The notes under the pieces: generated by a model
Told to the model about the DNA's origin: nothing
What the model saw: only the letters and a program-made list of their open reading frames with translations
The model's database searches: none
Position numbers and translations under genes: made by a program
NCBI GenBank assembly: GCA_903958045.1
Contig: CAJBRT010000190.1
Location: 29,718-93,717, forward strand
Reading direction: 5' to 3'
Length of the DNA stretch: 64,000 nt
Origin: an uncultured Bacteroidota bacterium
Lineage (GTDB): Bacteria > Bacteroidota > Bacteroidia > Chitinophagales > Chitinophagaceae
Part shown: piece by piece, positions 1 to 7,720 of the stretch
Numbering within the stretch: position 1 is the stretch's first letter
Layout of the letters: each line of letters opens with the position of its first letter

Positions 1-106
1 AAATCATATGGATTGTGCCAAACAAATAGGAGGGTTGCTGTAAACCATTACCACTTATTTCCCAAAGAAGGGTATTTGATTTATCTCGCTGTGCAATTGA
101 TTGCAT
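1..106 (-). CDS. TraB/GumN family protein, N-terminal part only (cut by window edge)
   Basis: The minus strand from the ATG at 106 encodes about 35 residues running off the left edge. They include NTLLWEISG and YLFGTIHM, the typical N-terminal signature of TraB/GumN proteins (putative periplasmic metal-dependent hydrolases related to Tiki and ChaN). The codons immediately upstream in the same frame (146-107) encode a signal-peptide-like run (LVVIFFFTLCS before MQSIAQ). However, no ATG, GTG or TTG lies in frame between the preceding gene's TAA (149-147) and the ATG at 106. The real start may therefore be non-canonical or damaged, or the signal peptide may be lost. It follows the sigma factor operon in the same direction. 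The family call rests on a short segment. Confidence 0.6.
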   Translation of the reverse strand, partial: MQSIAQRDKSNTLLWEISGNGLQQPSYLFGTIHMI

Positions 107-146
107 CGAGCAGAGTGTAAAGAAAAAAATAACTACTAGTTTTCGA

Positions 147-767
147 TTACAATGAATCTGATTCGTCCATTTCATAAAGTATATTTTTTAATTTTTGAAT
201 ATGCTTACCATAAAGATTAAATATGTACCAGCGGCTGATATAATAATTTATAATTCCAAGGATAAGGCCAATAGAGAGAAATATAATTAGTTCTAATGCA
301 TTGGGAAATTGAACTATATCGCCTTTTGCTTCAAGATACGATATGGCACCTGCAATCAGATAAACAAAGACTACACCGATATTTCCGATCTTAAAATAAA
401 GGTTAACCAGTGTTTCTAACGAATTCAATTGAAGATTGAGATTTGATTTTACCTCACAAGCCAAACATTCCATTTTATTTAGTAGTTTGTACTTATAGAA
501 TGCATAAATACAAAAAAGCATTCCAACAAGAATAAGAAGTATAATATCAAAGTATAAAAGATTTGAACCAACTTGATTTGAAATCAGCCAAATGATGAGA
601 CCATAAAACAAAATCACAAAAAGTACTTCTAATTTTAGATTTCGTTTAATTAATGCAATTGGGCGACTTGACTCTTGATTCAGAATCTTACTTAATCCCT
701 CTTCATTAATTGGAAATGAAGAATTGCTAGAGTCATCCCATAATTCTTTTAGCTTCTCAAGTTCCAT
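147..767 (-). CDS. Four-TM membrane protein encoded with an ECF sigma factor
   Basis: A 206-residue protein with a short soluble N-terminus (about 45 residues) followed by four hydrophobic segments at roughly 47-65, 71-90, 125-145 and 158-178, ending in a charged cytosolic-looking tail. Its start overlaps the end of the ECF sigma gene by 11 nt, so the two are translationally coupled. Position suggests a regulator of that sigma factor, but it does not look like a classical FecR-type or zinc anti-sigma factor (no single central TM segment, no HxxxCxxC). I do not recognise the family. The function as anti-sigma factor is inference from context only. Confidence 0.75.
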   Translation of the reverse strand: MELEKLKELWDDSSNSSFPINEEGLSKILNQESSRPIALIKRNLKLEVLFVILFYGLIIWLISNQVGSNLLYFDIILLILVGMLFCIYAFYKYKLLNKMECLACEVKSNLNLQLNSLETLVNLYFKIGNIGVVFVYLIAGAISYLEAKGDIVQFPNALELIIFLSIGLILGIINYYISRWYIFNLYGKHIQKLKNILYEMDESDSL

Positions 768-1266
768 ATTGTCTTGTTTTAGTAATCTGACGTAATTTTT
801 CTTTTATCCGATTCATTTTCACTCTTAAGGTACCCTGACTTATACCTAGTACCTCTTCCATTTCCTCATAAGTTTTGTCATCGAGATAAAGCATAACTAC
901 TGCTTTTTCGACTTCATTAAGATTGCTAATAGCACTATATAAAAGATCTATATTTTCTTGATGGTCACTGCCATCATTTTTATCAATCATTTCCTTGAAT
1001 TCAAAGCCTATAAAACTCAAAGGAACTTTTGATTTGCCTCTTCGATATTGAGTGAGTGCAGTATTAAGCGCAATCCGATACATCCAGGTACTTATTTTGG
1101 ATTCATTTCTAAATCCATTGAATGACTTCCATAGTTGTAATATAATTTCTTGGAAAAGGTCTTGTTTTGCTGATAAATCTGAAGCATATACATGACATAT
1201 TTTATGAAGCATTCGTTCATGCTGACGTATAATATCTAAAAAAGCCTTCTCCGTCAATGAATTCAA
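757..1266 (-). CDS. ECF (sigma-70 family) RNA polymerase sigma factor
   Basis: At 169 residues this has the usual size for an extracytoplasmic-function sigma factor. Region 2 spans about residues 8-75 (QDLFQEIILQLWKSF, then ISTWMYRIALNTALTQYRR, the core-binding and -10 recognition helices). Region 4 spans about 108-160 (VMLYLDDKTYEEMEEVLG then GTLRVKMNRIKEKL, the -35 recognition helix-turn-helix). Region 3 is absent, as expected. It overlaps the following membrane-protein gene by 11 nt, and that gene probably encodes its regulator. Upstream lies a direct repeat, TGTAACTT/TGCAACTT, that might be part of a self-activated promoter. Confidence 0.9.
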   Translation of the reverse strand: MNSLTEKAFLDIIRQHERMLHKICHVYASDLSAKQDLFQEIILQLWKSFNGFRNESKISTWMYRIALNTALTQYRRGKSKVPLSFIGFEFKEMIDKNDGSDHQENIDLLYSAISNLNEVEKAVVMLYLDDKTYEEMEEVLGISQGTLRVKMNRIKEKLRQITKTRQYGT

Positions 1267-1286
1267 TTAAAAGTGATTTTTCATAT

Positions 1287-1314
1287 AAGTTGCATGAACC
1301 TTTAAAAAGTTACA
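1287..1314 (-). promoter_or_regulatory. Direct repeat upstream of the ECF sigma gene (possible ECF promoter or operator)
   Basis: On the minus strand TGTAACTT (1314-1307) and TGCAACTT (1294-1287) are 20 bp apart, about two helical turns, 21-48 nt upstream of the sigma factor start. Motifs with a core AAC are common -35 elements of ECF sigma factors, so autoregulation is plausible. This is pattern inference only. Confidence 0.3.
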
Positions 1315-1385
1315 ATATTGAACGAAAATAATATTGAATTTTGGGAATGGGAAAGATGCAAAACTTAACTCTCTGATAGACAAAG

Positions 1386-1410
1386 AAAAAGCCATCATTT
1401 CTGATGGCTT
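1386..1410 (-). terminator. Rho-independent terminator of tRNA-Asn
   Basis: On the minus strand a perfect 7-bp stem GCCATCA/TGATGGC closed by a GAAA tetraloop is followed by five T residues. It begins about 12 nt after the tRNA 3' end. Confidence 0.9.
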
Positions 1411-1421
1411 GTCCAGTTGGG

Positions 1422-1495
1422 CTCCCCCTTCTGGACTTGAACCAGAGACCCTCTGATTAACAGTCAGATGCTCTAACCAACTGAGCTAAGGAGGA
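1422..1495 (-). tRNA. tRNA-Asn (anticodon GTT)
   Basis: The minus strand folds as a tRNA: acceptor TCCTCCT pairs with AGGGGGA (one G-U), the D arm holds AGCTCAGTTGGTTAGAGC, the anticodon loop CTGTTAA gives anticodon GTT, and the T arm is TCTGG-TTCAAGT-CCAGA. The discriminator base is G and CCA is not encoded (the DNA reads CCC). It is preceded by a TAnnTTTG promoter and followed by a strong terminator, so it is a single-gene unit. Confidence 0.97.
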
Positions 1496-1528
1496 ATATG
1501 TTCCCCACGGTTGAGTACCACGGGGTTG

Positions 1529-1558
1529 CAAAAATAGGAAAATTTGCAATCTGGCAAA
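1529..1558 (-). promoter_or_regulatory. Promoter of tRNA-Asn
   Basis: On the minus strand the -33 element TTTG (1558-1555) is separated by 18 nt from the -7 element TATTTTTG (1536-1529). This matches the Bacteroidota housekeeping promoter pattern TTTG-N18/20-TAnnTTTG. The tRNA 5' end is about 33 nt downstream. Confidence 0.75.
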
Positions 1559-1589
1559 ATCTAGTTGCAAAAATCATCAAAAAACAGTG

Positions 1590-1928
1590 CTAAAAAGCAA
1601 CATAAAGGCCATCTTCCCGCATTTGGGTCGGATAGGTTTTTAAATAGTACCCTTCGCCGCTGGTATTCCGCCCGTTTTGGAGGCTAAACCTGTACCGGTG
1701 TAGTGGACATACCACCATTCCGGCCGCGTCTATAAAGCCGTCCGCCATGATGCCGCTGGCATGGGGGCATTTTTGCGCAAAAGCAAAAATTTGATCTTGA
1801 AATTTTCCGAGGGTTATTTTTTTTCCAGCCACTTCTACAATACACATATTGTTGGACTGCCAACCAAGTGACAATGGCGCATCTGTAATTTTATGCCAAG
1901 TAGGTGGATTGGAAAAAAGAGAAAGCAT
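1590..1928 (-). CDS. Rieske [2Fe-2S] ferredoxin-like protein
   Basis: A small soluble protein of 112 residues with both Rieske cluster motifs: C54-P-H56 (KCPHASG) and C74-P-L-H77 (CPLHRY), which ligate a [2Fe-2S] cluster through two Cys and two His. There is no signal peptide or TM segment, so it is probably a cytosolic electron carrier of the Rieske ferredoxin type. I chose the ATG at 1928, 4 nt after the hflX stop codon. A longer frame to 1979 would overlap hflX by 47 nt and adds no conserved sequence. It is the last gene of the unit outer-membrane protein-hflX-Rieske. Its redox partner cannot be told from the window. Confidence 0.85.
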   Translation of the reverse strand: MLSLFSNPPTWHKITDAPLSLGWQSNNMCIVEVAGKKITLGKFQDQIFAFAQKCPHASGIMADGFIDAAGMVVCPLHRYRFSLQNGRNTSGEGYYLKTYPTQMREDGLYVAF

Positions 1929-1932
1929 GCGG

Positions 1933-3120
1933 TTAAAAATGAACGTCTCTGTAAGGGTAACGTATTTGATAGAGTTCACGCACTTTGGTTAAAATAATTT
2001 CACGCAGTGCGTCAATATTTTTTCTTTCCAGTGCCGAAATAAAAACACAATTATCGTTGGTAGCACGGTCCCACTTTTCTTTTAGTTCTAATAGTAACTC
2101 TTGCTTTACTTCGTCTTCAAGCCACTCATCAAATGTGTTGGATTCGTACAAATCTAATTTATTAAAGATGGTAAGAATGGGTTTATCAAACGCTTTTAAT
2201 TCTTGAAGTGTATGATTTACCACACCAATTTGATCTTCGTATAAAGGATGCGAAACGTCTACAACGTGTAATAAAATATCTGCTTCACGCACTTCATCTA
2301 ATGTGCTTTTAAAACTTTCCACTAAATGGTGTGGAAGTTTTCTAATAAACCCAACGGTATCACTTAATAAAAAAGGTGTGTTTTCGTAAACGATTTTTCG
2401 AGTAGTAGTATCGAGTGTTGCAAATAATTTATTTTCTGCAAACACTTCCGATTTACTCAGCACATTCATGAGGGTGCTTTTACCAACGTTTGTGTAACCC
2501 ACTAAAGCAACGCGAATAAACTCGCCACGTTCTTTACGCTGGGTGATAGATTGTTTATCTATTTCTTTTAAACGTCCACGTAGTAAAGCAATTTTATCTT
2601 TAACAATACGTCTATCTGTTTCAATTTCTGTTTCACCCGGACCACGTGAACCAATACCCGCTCCCTGACGCTCAAGGTGCGTCCACATTCCTTTTAATCG
2701 TGGTAAAATATATTGGTATTGCGCTAATTCTACTTGCACTTTTGCTTGTGCTGTTCTTGCGCGAGAGGCAAATATGTCGAGGATTAAATCGCTTCGATCA
2801 ATAACGCGGCACTTCACTTCTTTTTCAATATTAGAAATTTGTGAGCCCGTTAATTCATCGTCAAATATCACTACGTTAATATCTCTTGATGCAACGTACT
2901 GTTTGATTTCTTCGAGCTTTCCCTTTCCTACAAATGTTCGGCTATCGGGGTGTGGAAGTCGTTGTGTAAATCTTTCGACGGCTATGGCACCAGCGGTTTC
3001 AGCTAAAAACGAAAGTTCATCTAAATATTCTCTTACTTGCTCAGGTGTAACTTCTTTTTGAATGAGACCAACAAGTACCGCTTTCTCCTCTTTTCTAATT
3101 TTGTGTTGCTTCTCAATCAA
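1933..3120 (-). CDS. hflX: GTPase HflX
   Basis: A 395-residue ribosome-associated GTPase that splits stalled or heat-damaged 70S ribosomes in its characterised homologues. The N-terminal HflX domain (about 14-195) contains the glycine-rich GIGSRGPGE segment near 155-163 and a coiled-coil stretch. The G domain has G1 GYTNVGKST (208-216), G3 DTVGF, G4 NKLD and G5-like SAL. Length is normal. The gene lies 11 nt downstream of the preceding outer-membrane protein gene and 4 nt upstream of the Rieske gene, so the three are probably co-transcribed. Confidence 0.95.
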   Translation of the reverse strand: MIEKQHKIRKEEKAVLVGLIQKEVTPEQVREYLDELSFLAETAGAIAVERFTQRLPHPDSRTFVGKGKLEEIKQYVASRDINVVIFDDELTGSQISNIEKEVKCRVIDRSDLILDIFASRARTAQAKVQVELAQYQYILPRLKGMWTHLERQGAGIGSRGPGETEIETDRRIVKDKIALLRGRLKEIDKQSITQRKERGEFIRVALVGYTNVGKSTLMNVLSKSEVFAENKLFATLDTTTRKIVYENTPFLLSDTVGFIRKLPHHLVESFKSTLDEVREADILLHVVDVSHPLYEDQIGVVNHTLQELKAFDKPILTIFNKLDLYESNTFDEWLEDEVKQELLLELKEKWDRATNDNCVFISALERKNIDALREIILTKVRELYQIRYPYRDVHF

Positions 3121-3131
3121 AATATCAAAAT

Positions 3132-3869
3132 TTATAAACCGCTGAGTGTAATACCTACAGATAAACGGTGCATGGTAGGACCAAATCCTTCTTTAAGTAC
3201 ACCGTTAAATTGATAGCCCGCATGAAGTGATAAACTACCATAACCAACTCTACCAGTAACTGCAAGCATGGTTCCGTTAATATAACGCTTGGTTACATTT
3301 TTTTCGATGTAAGCCGTTCCATACACCGATTCGCCTTGCTTGTTAATTAGGTTTTTACCTTTTGTATATGCTTTTATAAGAGAACCTACTTTAACACCAA
3401 AAGCTGCCTTCCAAGATTTGGAAGGATTTTCGGGATTCGAATAGTATCTGATTTCTGCAGGAATTTCGGCGTAAATGCTAGTGGCTTTATTTTTCTTGAA
3501 ATGATCTACGCTATCTACCGGTGTAAATTGAAGTGTAGGAGCGCCTGATTTAAAATCAACTCTCGTATTGTCAAAAAATATATGGCTTGTTCCTAAACCA
3601 ATACCGTATGCTACGCTATATTTTGGATTTGTTTTTACAGGCTTATCAAACATGAAATAAACATTAAAATGTCTGCTAAAACCATTACCTGTGCGAAGTG
3701 CAGTAGGCTTACCAGTCCATGAGTCAGATCCGTATTGAATAACTAAATGATCGGCAGCACGATTGGTAAAATCAAATTTACTCCAGTCTTTGGTTGGTTT
3801 TTTTGCTGTTTGAGCAGAAGCAAAAAGGGTAGCAGTTAGCGCAAGGCTTAAGAATACTAGTTTTTTCAT
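3132..3869 (-). CDS. Outer-membrane beta-barrel protein
   Basis: The protein (245 residues from the ATG at 3869) starts with a clear signal peptide, MKKLVFLSLALTATLFASAQ. It continues with alternating aromatic/polar strands typical of an 8-10-stranded beta barrel (YSVAYGIGLG, YAEIPAEIRYYS, AAFGVKVGSL, GRVGYGSLSLHAGYQF, ending HRLSVGITLSGL). It resembles the PorT-like/OmpW-like barrel proteins common in Bacteroidota. The exact family and ligand are not recognisable. The start at 3869 is preferred because a TATTTTTG promoter lies at 3913-3906 and a longer frame from 3929 would begin upstream of it. Confidence 0.75.
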   Translation of the reverse strand: MKKLVFLSLALTATLFASAQTAKKPTKDWSKFDFTNRAADHLVIQYGSDSWTGKPTALRTGNGFSRHFNVYFMFDKPVKTNPKYSVAYGIGLGTSHIFFDNTRVDFKSGAPTLQFTPVDSVDHFKKNKATSIYAEIPAEIRYYSNPENPSKSWKAAFGVKVGSLIKAYTKGKNLINKQGESVYGTAYIEKNVTKRYINGTMLAVTGRVGYGSLSLHAGYQFNGVLKEGFGPTMHRLSVGITLSGL

Positions 3870-3905
3870 TTTTTGTTTGGTTCGCTGTATAAATACAATT
3901 GGCCA

Positions 3906-3913
3906 CAAAAATA
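3906..3913 (-). promoter_or_regulatory. -7 promoter element (TATTTTTG) of the outer-membrane protein-hflX-Rieske unit
   Basis: The minus-strand TATTTTTG matches TAnnTTTG exactly and sits 36 nt upstream of the ATG at 3869, implying a leader of about 30 nt. Confidence 0.55.
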
Positions 3914-3983
3914 ACTGAATTGACATCAAGGCGGTGGTTAAAAATTAGTCAAAACTGCTTTATTTTGGTTTTTGAGGCCAATT

Positions 3984-4649
3984 TTACGCAATTTGTTGAT
4001 TTTTAGGCAAGTATCCCGCTGCATAGGTGATAATTCCGGCCAGGCTTTTGGCTCCAATTTTGTCCATAATTCTAATGCGGTAGCTCTCAACAGTTCGTTT
4101 TCCAATTTTTAACTGACCGGCAATTTCTTTACTGGTGAGTTCTTTACAAATAAGTCCAATAATTTGTTTTTCAACTTCTGTAAAGCTGATGCTTGCATTG
4201 TGATGTCGGACCGTGGTTTTTTGGGCAATAATTTTTGAAAGCCTTTCGGTAATGCTCTGTGAAAAATAAGCATTGTGCTGATACACCGAATTAATCGCAC
4301 TCACGAGTTCTTCGTGAACAATGTTTTTTGATAAAAAACCCATGGCTCCGGCTTCAATCATTTCAATGATTTGTTGGTCTTCCCCAAAAGAGGTGAGCGC
4401 AATAATTCTGATGCCCGGATATTTGGCGCATAAAATTTTTACCGCCTCTGTACCTGTAAGGTTGGGCATTTTTACATCGGTAATTATTACATCGGGCGCA
4501 GTAGATGCTACAAGCGCAATTAATTGTGCGCCATCGGCGGCTTCACCAAGTATATCGATACTTGAAACGCCTGCTAGCATTAGCTTTAAGCCTTCTCTAA
4601 AAATACGGTGATCATCGGCGATAACGATTTTGATTTTTTTACTTAGCAT
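3984..4649 (-). CDS. NarL/FixJ-type response regulator
   Basis: A 221-residue protein: receiver domain (about 5-125) with the acidic pair D12/D13, phosphoacceptor D58 (VIITDVKMPN) and conserved K108 (FLSKN), followed by a LuxR-type DNA-binding helix-turn-helix (about 155-212; SFTEVEKQIIGLICKELTSK, then KIGKRTVESYRIRI). It would bind DNA as a phosphorylated dimer. It overlaps the upstream histidine kinase gene by 11 nt, forming a two-gene two-component system. The targets are unknown. Confidence 0.93.
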   Translation of the reverse strand: MLSKKIKIVIADDHRIFREGLKLMLAGVSSIDILGEAADGAQLIALVASTAPDVIITDVKMPNLTGTEAVKILCAKYPGIRIIALTSFGEDQQIIEMIEAGAMGFLSKNIVHEELVSAINSVYQHNAYFSQSITERLSKIIAQKTTVRHHNASISFTEVEKQIIGLICKELTSKEIAGQLKIGKRTVESYRIRIMDKIGAKSLAGIITYAAGYLPKNQQIA

Positions 4650-5397
4650 AATTGAGGGGAGTTTTTATTTGATAACGAACACCTTGCTGTGGCAAAGTGT
4701 CTATAATAATTTGGCCGCGAAGTAGCGCAACACGGTTAAAAATATTTCTGAGTCCAGAACCCGTAGCTGTAAGCGCTACTGCGTCTTTATCAAAACCAAT
4801 GCCATCATCTGTTATGGATAGGAAAAAATATTTATCATCGAGTGATGCATGTATCCAAACATTATTAGCATTCGAATGCTTTAATGCGTTGTTTAAGATT
4901 TCCTGAATAATACGGTAATGATGTAACCAGTGATCTGGTTCCGATTCGGGTAACACGCCACTTAATTCCCAGTATACTTTTATGTTGCCTAATTTATTGA
5001 CAGTGGCTACTAGTTCTTCTACGCCCCAACAAAAGCCAGCTGCTAGTAACTGGTTGGGCACAATGGCTTCACTCATCACACGCATACGTTTTAATACGTC
5101 ATCGATATGCGTGGCCGCTTCTTTAATGAGTTGTCTATCGGCGGTAGATACGGGGTTGATGCTACTTACCTGAAGTCTGATAACAGATAAGAGTTGACCA
5201 AAGTCGTCGTGAAGATCAGCGGCAATTCTTTTACGTTCTTTTTCGGCGGCGGTAATTTCTGTGGTAATGAGTTGATGTAATAAGTTTTTATTTTTTTTGT
5301 GGTAGAAATAAATCACACAAATAAATAAAAGTATAAATACACCGAGCAGCGGTATTGAAAACAAAATAAGCGTGTAAAAGCTAGGCTGTTCCGACAT
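4639..5397 (-). CDS. Membrane-anchored sensor histidine kinase (HisKA_3/NarX-DesK type)
   Basis: A 252-residue kinase with a single N-terminal TM helix (about 8-32), no periplasmic sensor domain, a HisKA_3 dimerisation helix with phosphoacceptor H63 (RIAADLHDDFGQLLS), and a C-terminal HATPase domain (N box NALKHSNANN, G1 DDGIGFD, G2 GSGLRNIFNR). Such minimal kinases are common in Bacteroidota and may sense through the membrane segment or a partner protein. It is paired with the response regulator that overlaps its 3' end. Confidence 0.92.
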   Translation of the reverse strand: MSEQPSFYTLILFSIPLLGVFILLFICVIYFYHKKNKNLLHQLITTEITAAEKERKRIAADLHDDFGQLLSVIRLQVSSINPVSTADRQLIKEAATHIDDVLKRMRVMSEAIVPNQLLAAGFCWGVEELVATVNKLGNIKVYWELSGVLPESEPDHWLHHYRIIQEILNNALKHSNANNVWIHASLDDKYFFLSITDDGIGFDKDAVALTATGSGLRNIFNRVALLRGQIIIDTLPQQGVRYQIKTPLNYAK

Positions 5398-5552
5398 GCA
5401 ATAATTTTATTATTCAATTTGGAAATAATAAATATCACTTCCTAATTATTGCTGACAACTAGACGCTATTACATTGCCTCAAAAAAATATTACATTAGTG
5501 AAACCCTTGGTAACAATTGGCATTAGGTGTTTATACGTAAATATAAAAAATG

Positions 5553-6332
5553 CTAATCTAATGGACGAATCCAAATATTTCTAAAACTCACTGGACTTCC
5601 ACCATCTAGGTCATGGTCTTGTAAATAAAATGGAAGTTTGGCTGGATGTGCTTCATAAACTGCTGGACCAATCCACTGTATCGTTCCTTTTATATCTACA
5701 TTGTTTTGAACGAGTACGCCATTGTGCAACACGGTAAATCTTCCAGGCACCTGCACTTTACCATCGGCATAAAATTGTGGAGCCGTAAAAATGATATCAT
5801 AGGTTTGCCACTCTCCTGGTTTTTTTGTTGCATTTACAAGTGGAATATGCTGTTTGTATAATGCGCCCGCTTGGCCATTTACATAGGTTTGATTGGTATA
5901 AGAATCTAAAATTTGAATTTCATACTTACCCATAAAAAACACACCACTATTGGCGCGGTACTGACCTGATTGCTTGATTTCTGCGGGAGAGCGCCACTCG
6001 ATATGGAGTTGACAACTACCAAAAGGCTGGTTGGTTTCTATCGAACCAGAACCTTTTACCACCGTTAGGGTGCCGTCTTTTTCTATTTTCCATCCTGCCT
6101 TGCCACCGCCTAATCGGTGCCACGCATCTAAATTTTTACCATTGTATAATATAATAGCATCGGAAGGAGCGTCGGACGGTGTTTTACCTGGCTCTACTTT
6201 TGTAGGCTTTGGTTCCCAAATTTCTGTTTTAGCAGATTCTCTATTTAAACTGTCTTCTCTACTTTGTTGTGCGCTAGCATGTATACCAACAAGTGTTAAA
6301 CCAAGTAATACTACTATACTTTTTTTCATCAA
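5553..6332 (-). CDS. DUF1080 family secreted protein (3-keto-disaccharide hydrolase-like)
   Basis: A 259-residue protein with a signal peptide ending ASAQQ, followed by a concanavalin-like jelly-roll domain of the DUF1080 family. Visible features are IILYNGKNLDAWHR near the start, NSGVFFMGKYEIQILDSY in the middle and PFYLQDHDLDGGSPVSFRNIWIRPL at the end. Members of this family cleave 3-keto-glycosides in partnership with Gfo/Idh/MocA oxidoreductases. Here the upstream gene is exactly such an oxidoreductase, its stop only 1 nt before this start, which supports a shared sugar-oxidation/cleavage pathway. The start could equally be the second Met at 6329. Confidence 0.88.
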   Translation of the reverse strand: MMKKSIVVLLGLTLVGIHASAQQSREDSLNRESAKTEIWEPKPTKVEPGKTPSDAPSDAIILYNGKNLDAWHRLGGGKAGWKIEKDGTLTVVKGSGSIETNQPFGSCQLHIEWRSPAEIKQSGQYRANSGVFFMGKYEIQILDSYTNQTYVNGQAGALYKQHIPLVNATKKPGEWQTYDIIFTAPQFYADGKVQVPGRFTVLHNGVLVQNNVDIKGTIQWIGPAVYEAHPAKLPFYLQDHDLDGGSPVSFRNIWIRPLD

Positions 6333-6333
6333 A

Positions 6334-7662
6334 TTAAATTTTTGGAATGCTGTATCCGTTATGGTACACAGCCGATAAATATTTTGCGTTTACCGCAGCG
6401 TCGGTAAATTGTTTTTTTGCGTGATCCCACTGTAACTGTTTGCCACTGCGGTGTGCAATGTTACCCATCTGACAAATGGTAGCCACTTTTGCACCTTCCT
6501 GAATAGAGCAGTGTAGTTTAGAAAAATCACGAGACTTTACAACTTCTAAAAAGTTAATCCAATGTTTTTCTACACCATTGTCTACCGATCTATTGAGAGG
6601 AACAATAATTTTATTGGCACTTCTAGATTCTTGAAGCACTTCCCAACCTTCTCTATTTAAAACCAGCGTGCCGTTGTCGCCCTGAAACGCAACACCATGG
6701 TCTCTTCCGTAGTTACCATTGGTAATACCCATTGTTTGTTCCCAAGAAACACTAAACTTATCAAAGCCATACAGCACGTTTAACATATCTGGCGTTTCAC
6801 TTGCTGCATTAGGGTCAGCGTATTTACCACCCACCGCAGAGATCGTATTGGGCGCTGTTGCTTTCATACCTAATAAAGCGTAATCCAATAAATGCACACC
6901 CCAATCAGTCATTAAACCACCTGCATAATCCCAGAACCATCTAAATGAATAATGGAAACGGTTGCGGTTATACGGTCTTAACTGAGCGGGACCAAGCCAT
7001 GTTTTATAATCCACCCCTGCTGGGATAGGCGCGTCAGCCCTCGGCTGCATAGGCGTAGACTGAGAATAGCACCACACTTTTACATTTCTGATAGCACCTA
7101 GTTTTCCGGTATGTACAAAGTCAACGGCGTCACCAAAATGTTTTTGGCTGCGCTGCCACTGACCCGCCTGCACGGCTCTACCATATTTTTCTTGAGCAGC
7201 CACCATGGCGTTACACTCCACAATAGAATTACCTACTGGCTTTTCTACATAGATATCTTTTCCGGCCTGACAAGCATGAATCATTTGAAGTGCATGCCAA
7301 TGATCTGGCGTGCCTATAATAACAACGTCGATGTCTTTATTTTCTAATAATTTTCTATAATCGGAATAGATCGCAATTTTAGAAGTATCAATATTTTTTG
7401 ATTTTAATTCGGCAATTCTTCCATCAATAACGGTGGTGTCAATGTCACAAAGTGCAGCAATGACAACGCCTGGAAGGCGCATGGCAGTAGAGGCGTTGGC
7501 CCATCCCATACCATTTAAACCAATCACACCAATGTTAACACGGTCCGATGGCATGATACTATTTTTAAAATAAGCAAAGCTCTCATTACCGAGCGCAGAT
7601 GCAAGTACAGAGCCTCCCGTTAAGAGACCTGCGTTTTGTAAAAAGTTTCGACGTGTAGACAT
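6334..7662 (-). CDS. Gfo/Idh/MocA family oxidoreductase with Tat signal
   Basis: A 442-residue protein starting with a Tat-type signal (STRRNFLQNAGLLTGGSVL), so it is probably exported folded with its NAD(P) cofactor. The Rossmann motif GVIGLNGMG lies at about 45-53 and the EKPVG cofactor/substrate motif is present. The C-terminal part has the substrate-binding sheet of Gfo/Idh/MocA enzymes (WFWDYAGGLMTDWGVHLLDY). Family members oxidise sugars, often at C3. With the DUF1080 protein directly downstream it is likely to process a glycoside in the periplasm. A perfect 10-bp inverted repeat lies between the ATG and the upstream region. Confidence 0.92.
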   Translation of the reverse strand: MSTRRNFLQNAGLLTGGSVLASALGNESFAYFKNSIMPSDRVNIGVIGLNGMGWANASTAMRLPGVVIAALCDIDTTVIDGRIAELKSKNIDTSKIAIYSDYRKLLENKDIDVVIIGTPDHWHALQMIHACQAGKDIYVEKPVGNSIVECNAMVAAQEKYGRAVQAGQWQRSQKHFGDAVDFVHTGKLGAIRNVKVWCYSQSTPMQPRADAPIPAGVDYKTWLGPAQLRPYNRNRFHYSFRWFWDYAGGLMTDWGVHLLDYALLGMKATAPNTISAVGGKYADPNAASETPDMLNVLYGFDKFSVSWEQTMGITNGNYGRDHGVAFQGDNGTLVLNREGWEVLQESRSANKIIVPLNRSVDNGVEKHWINFLEVVKSRDFSKLHCSIQEGAKVATICQMGNIAHRSGKQLQWDHAKKQFTDAAVNAKYLSAVYHNGYSIPKI

Positions 7663-7668
7663 GGCAAG

Positions 7669-7696
7669 CGTTTTAATTGAAGTATAAATTAAAACG
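7669..7696 (-). promoter_or_regulatory. Perfect inverted repeat (possible operator) before the oxidoreductase-DUF1080 unit
   Basis: CGTTTTAATT (7669-7678) and AATTAAAACG (7687-7696) are perfect inverted copies separated by 8 nt, ending 6 nt from the oxidoreductase ATG. Dyads of about 28 bp beside a sugar gene start often bind a dimeric repressor. No T-run follows, so it is not an intrinsic terminator. The regulator is unknown. Confidence 0.45.
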
Positions 7697-7720
7697 TTTT
7701 TTGCATATCTGCTAAATTAT

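Noticed and set aside
1985-2206. Open frames antisense to hflX and many similar frames opposite real genes
   Set aside because: They lie on the other strand of clearly conserved genes and show no family motifs, signal peptides or promoters.
2643-2648. CACGTG core inside hflX (also at 37844, 41695 and 53616) considered as further parS sites
   Set aside because: The flanking bases do not match the parS consensus (three or more mismatches), and all lie in coding sequence.
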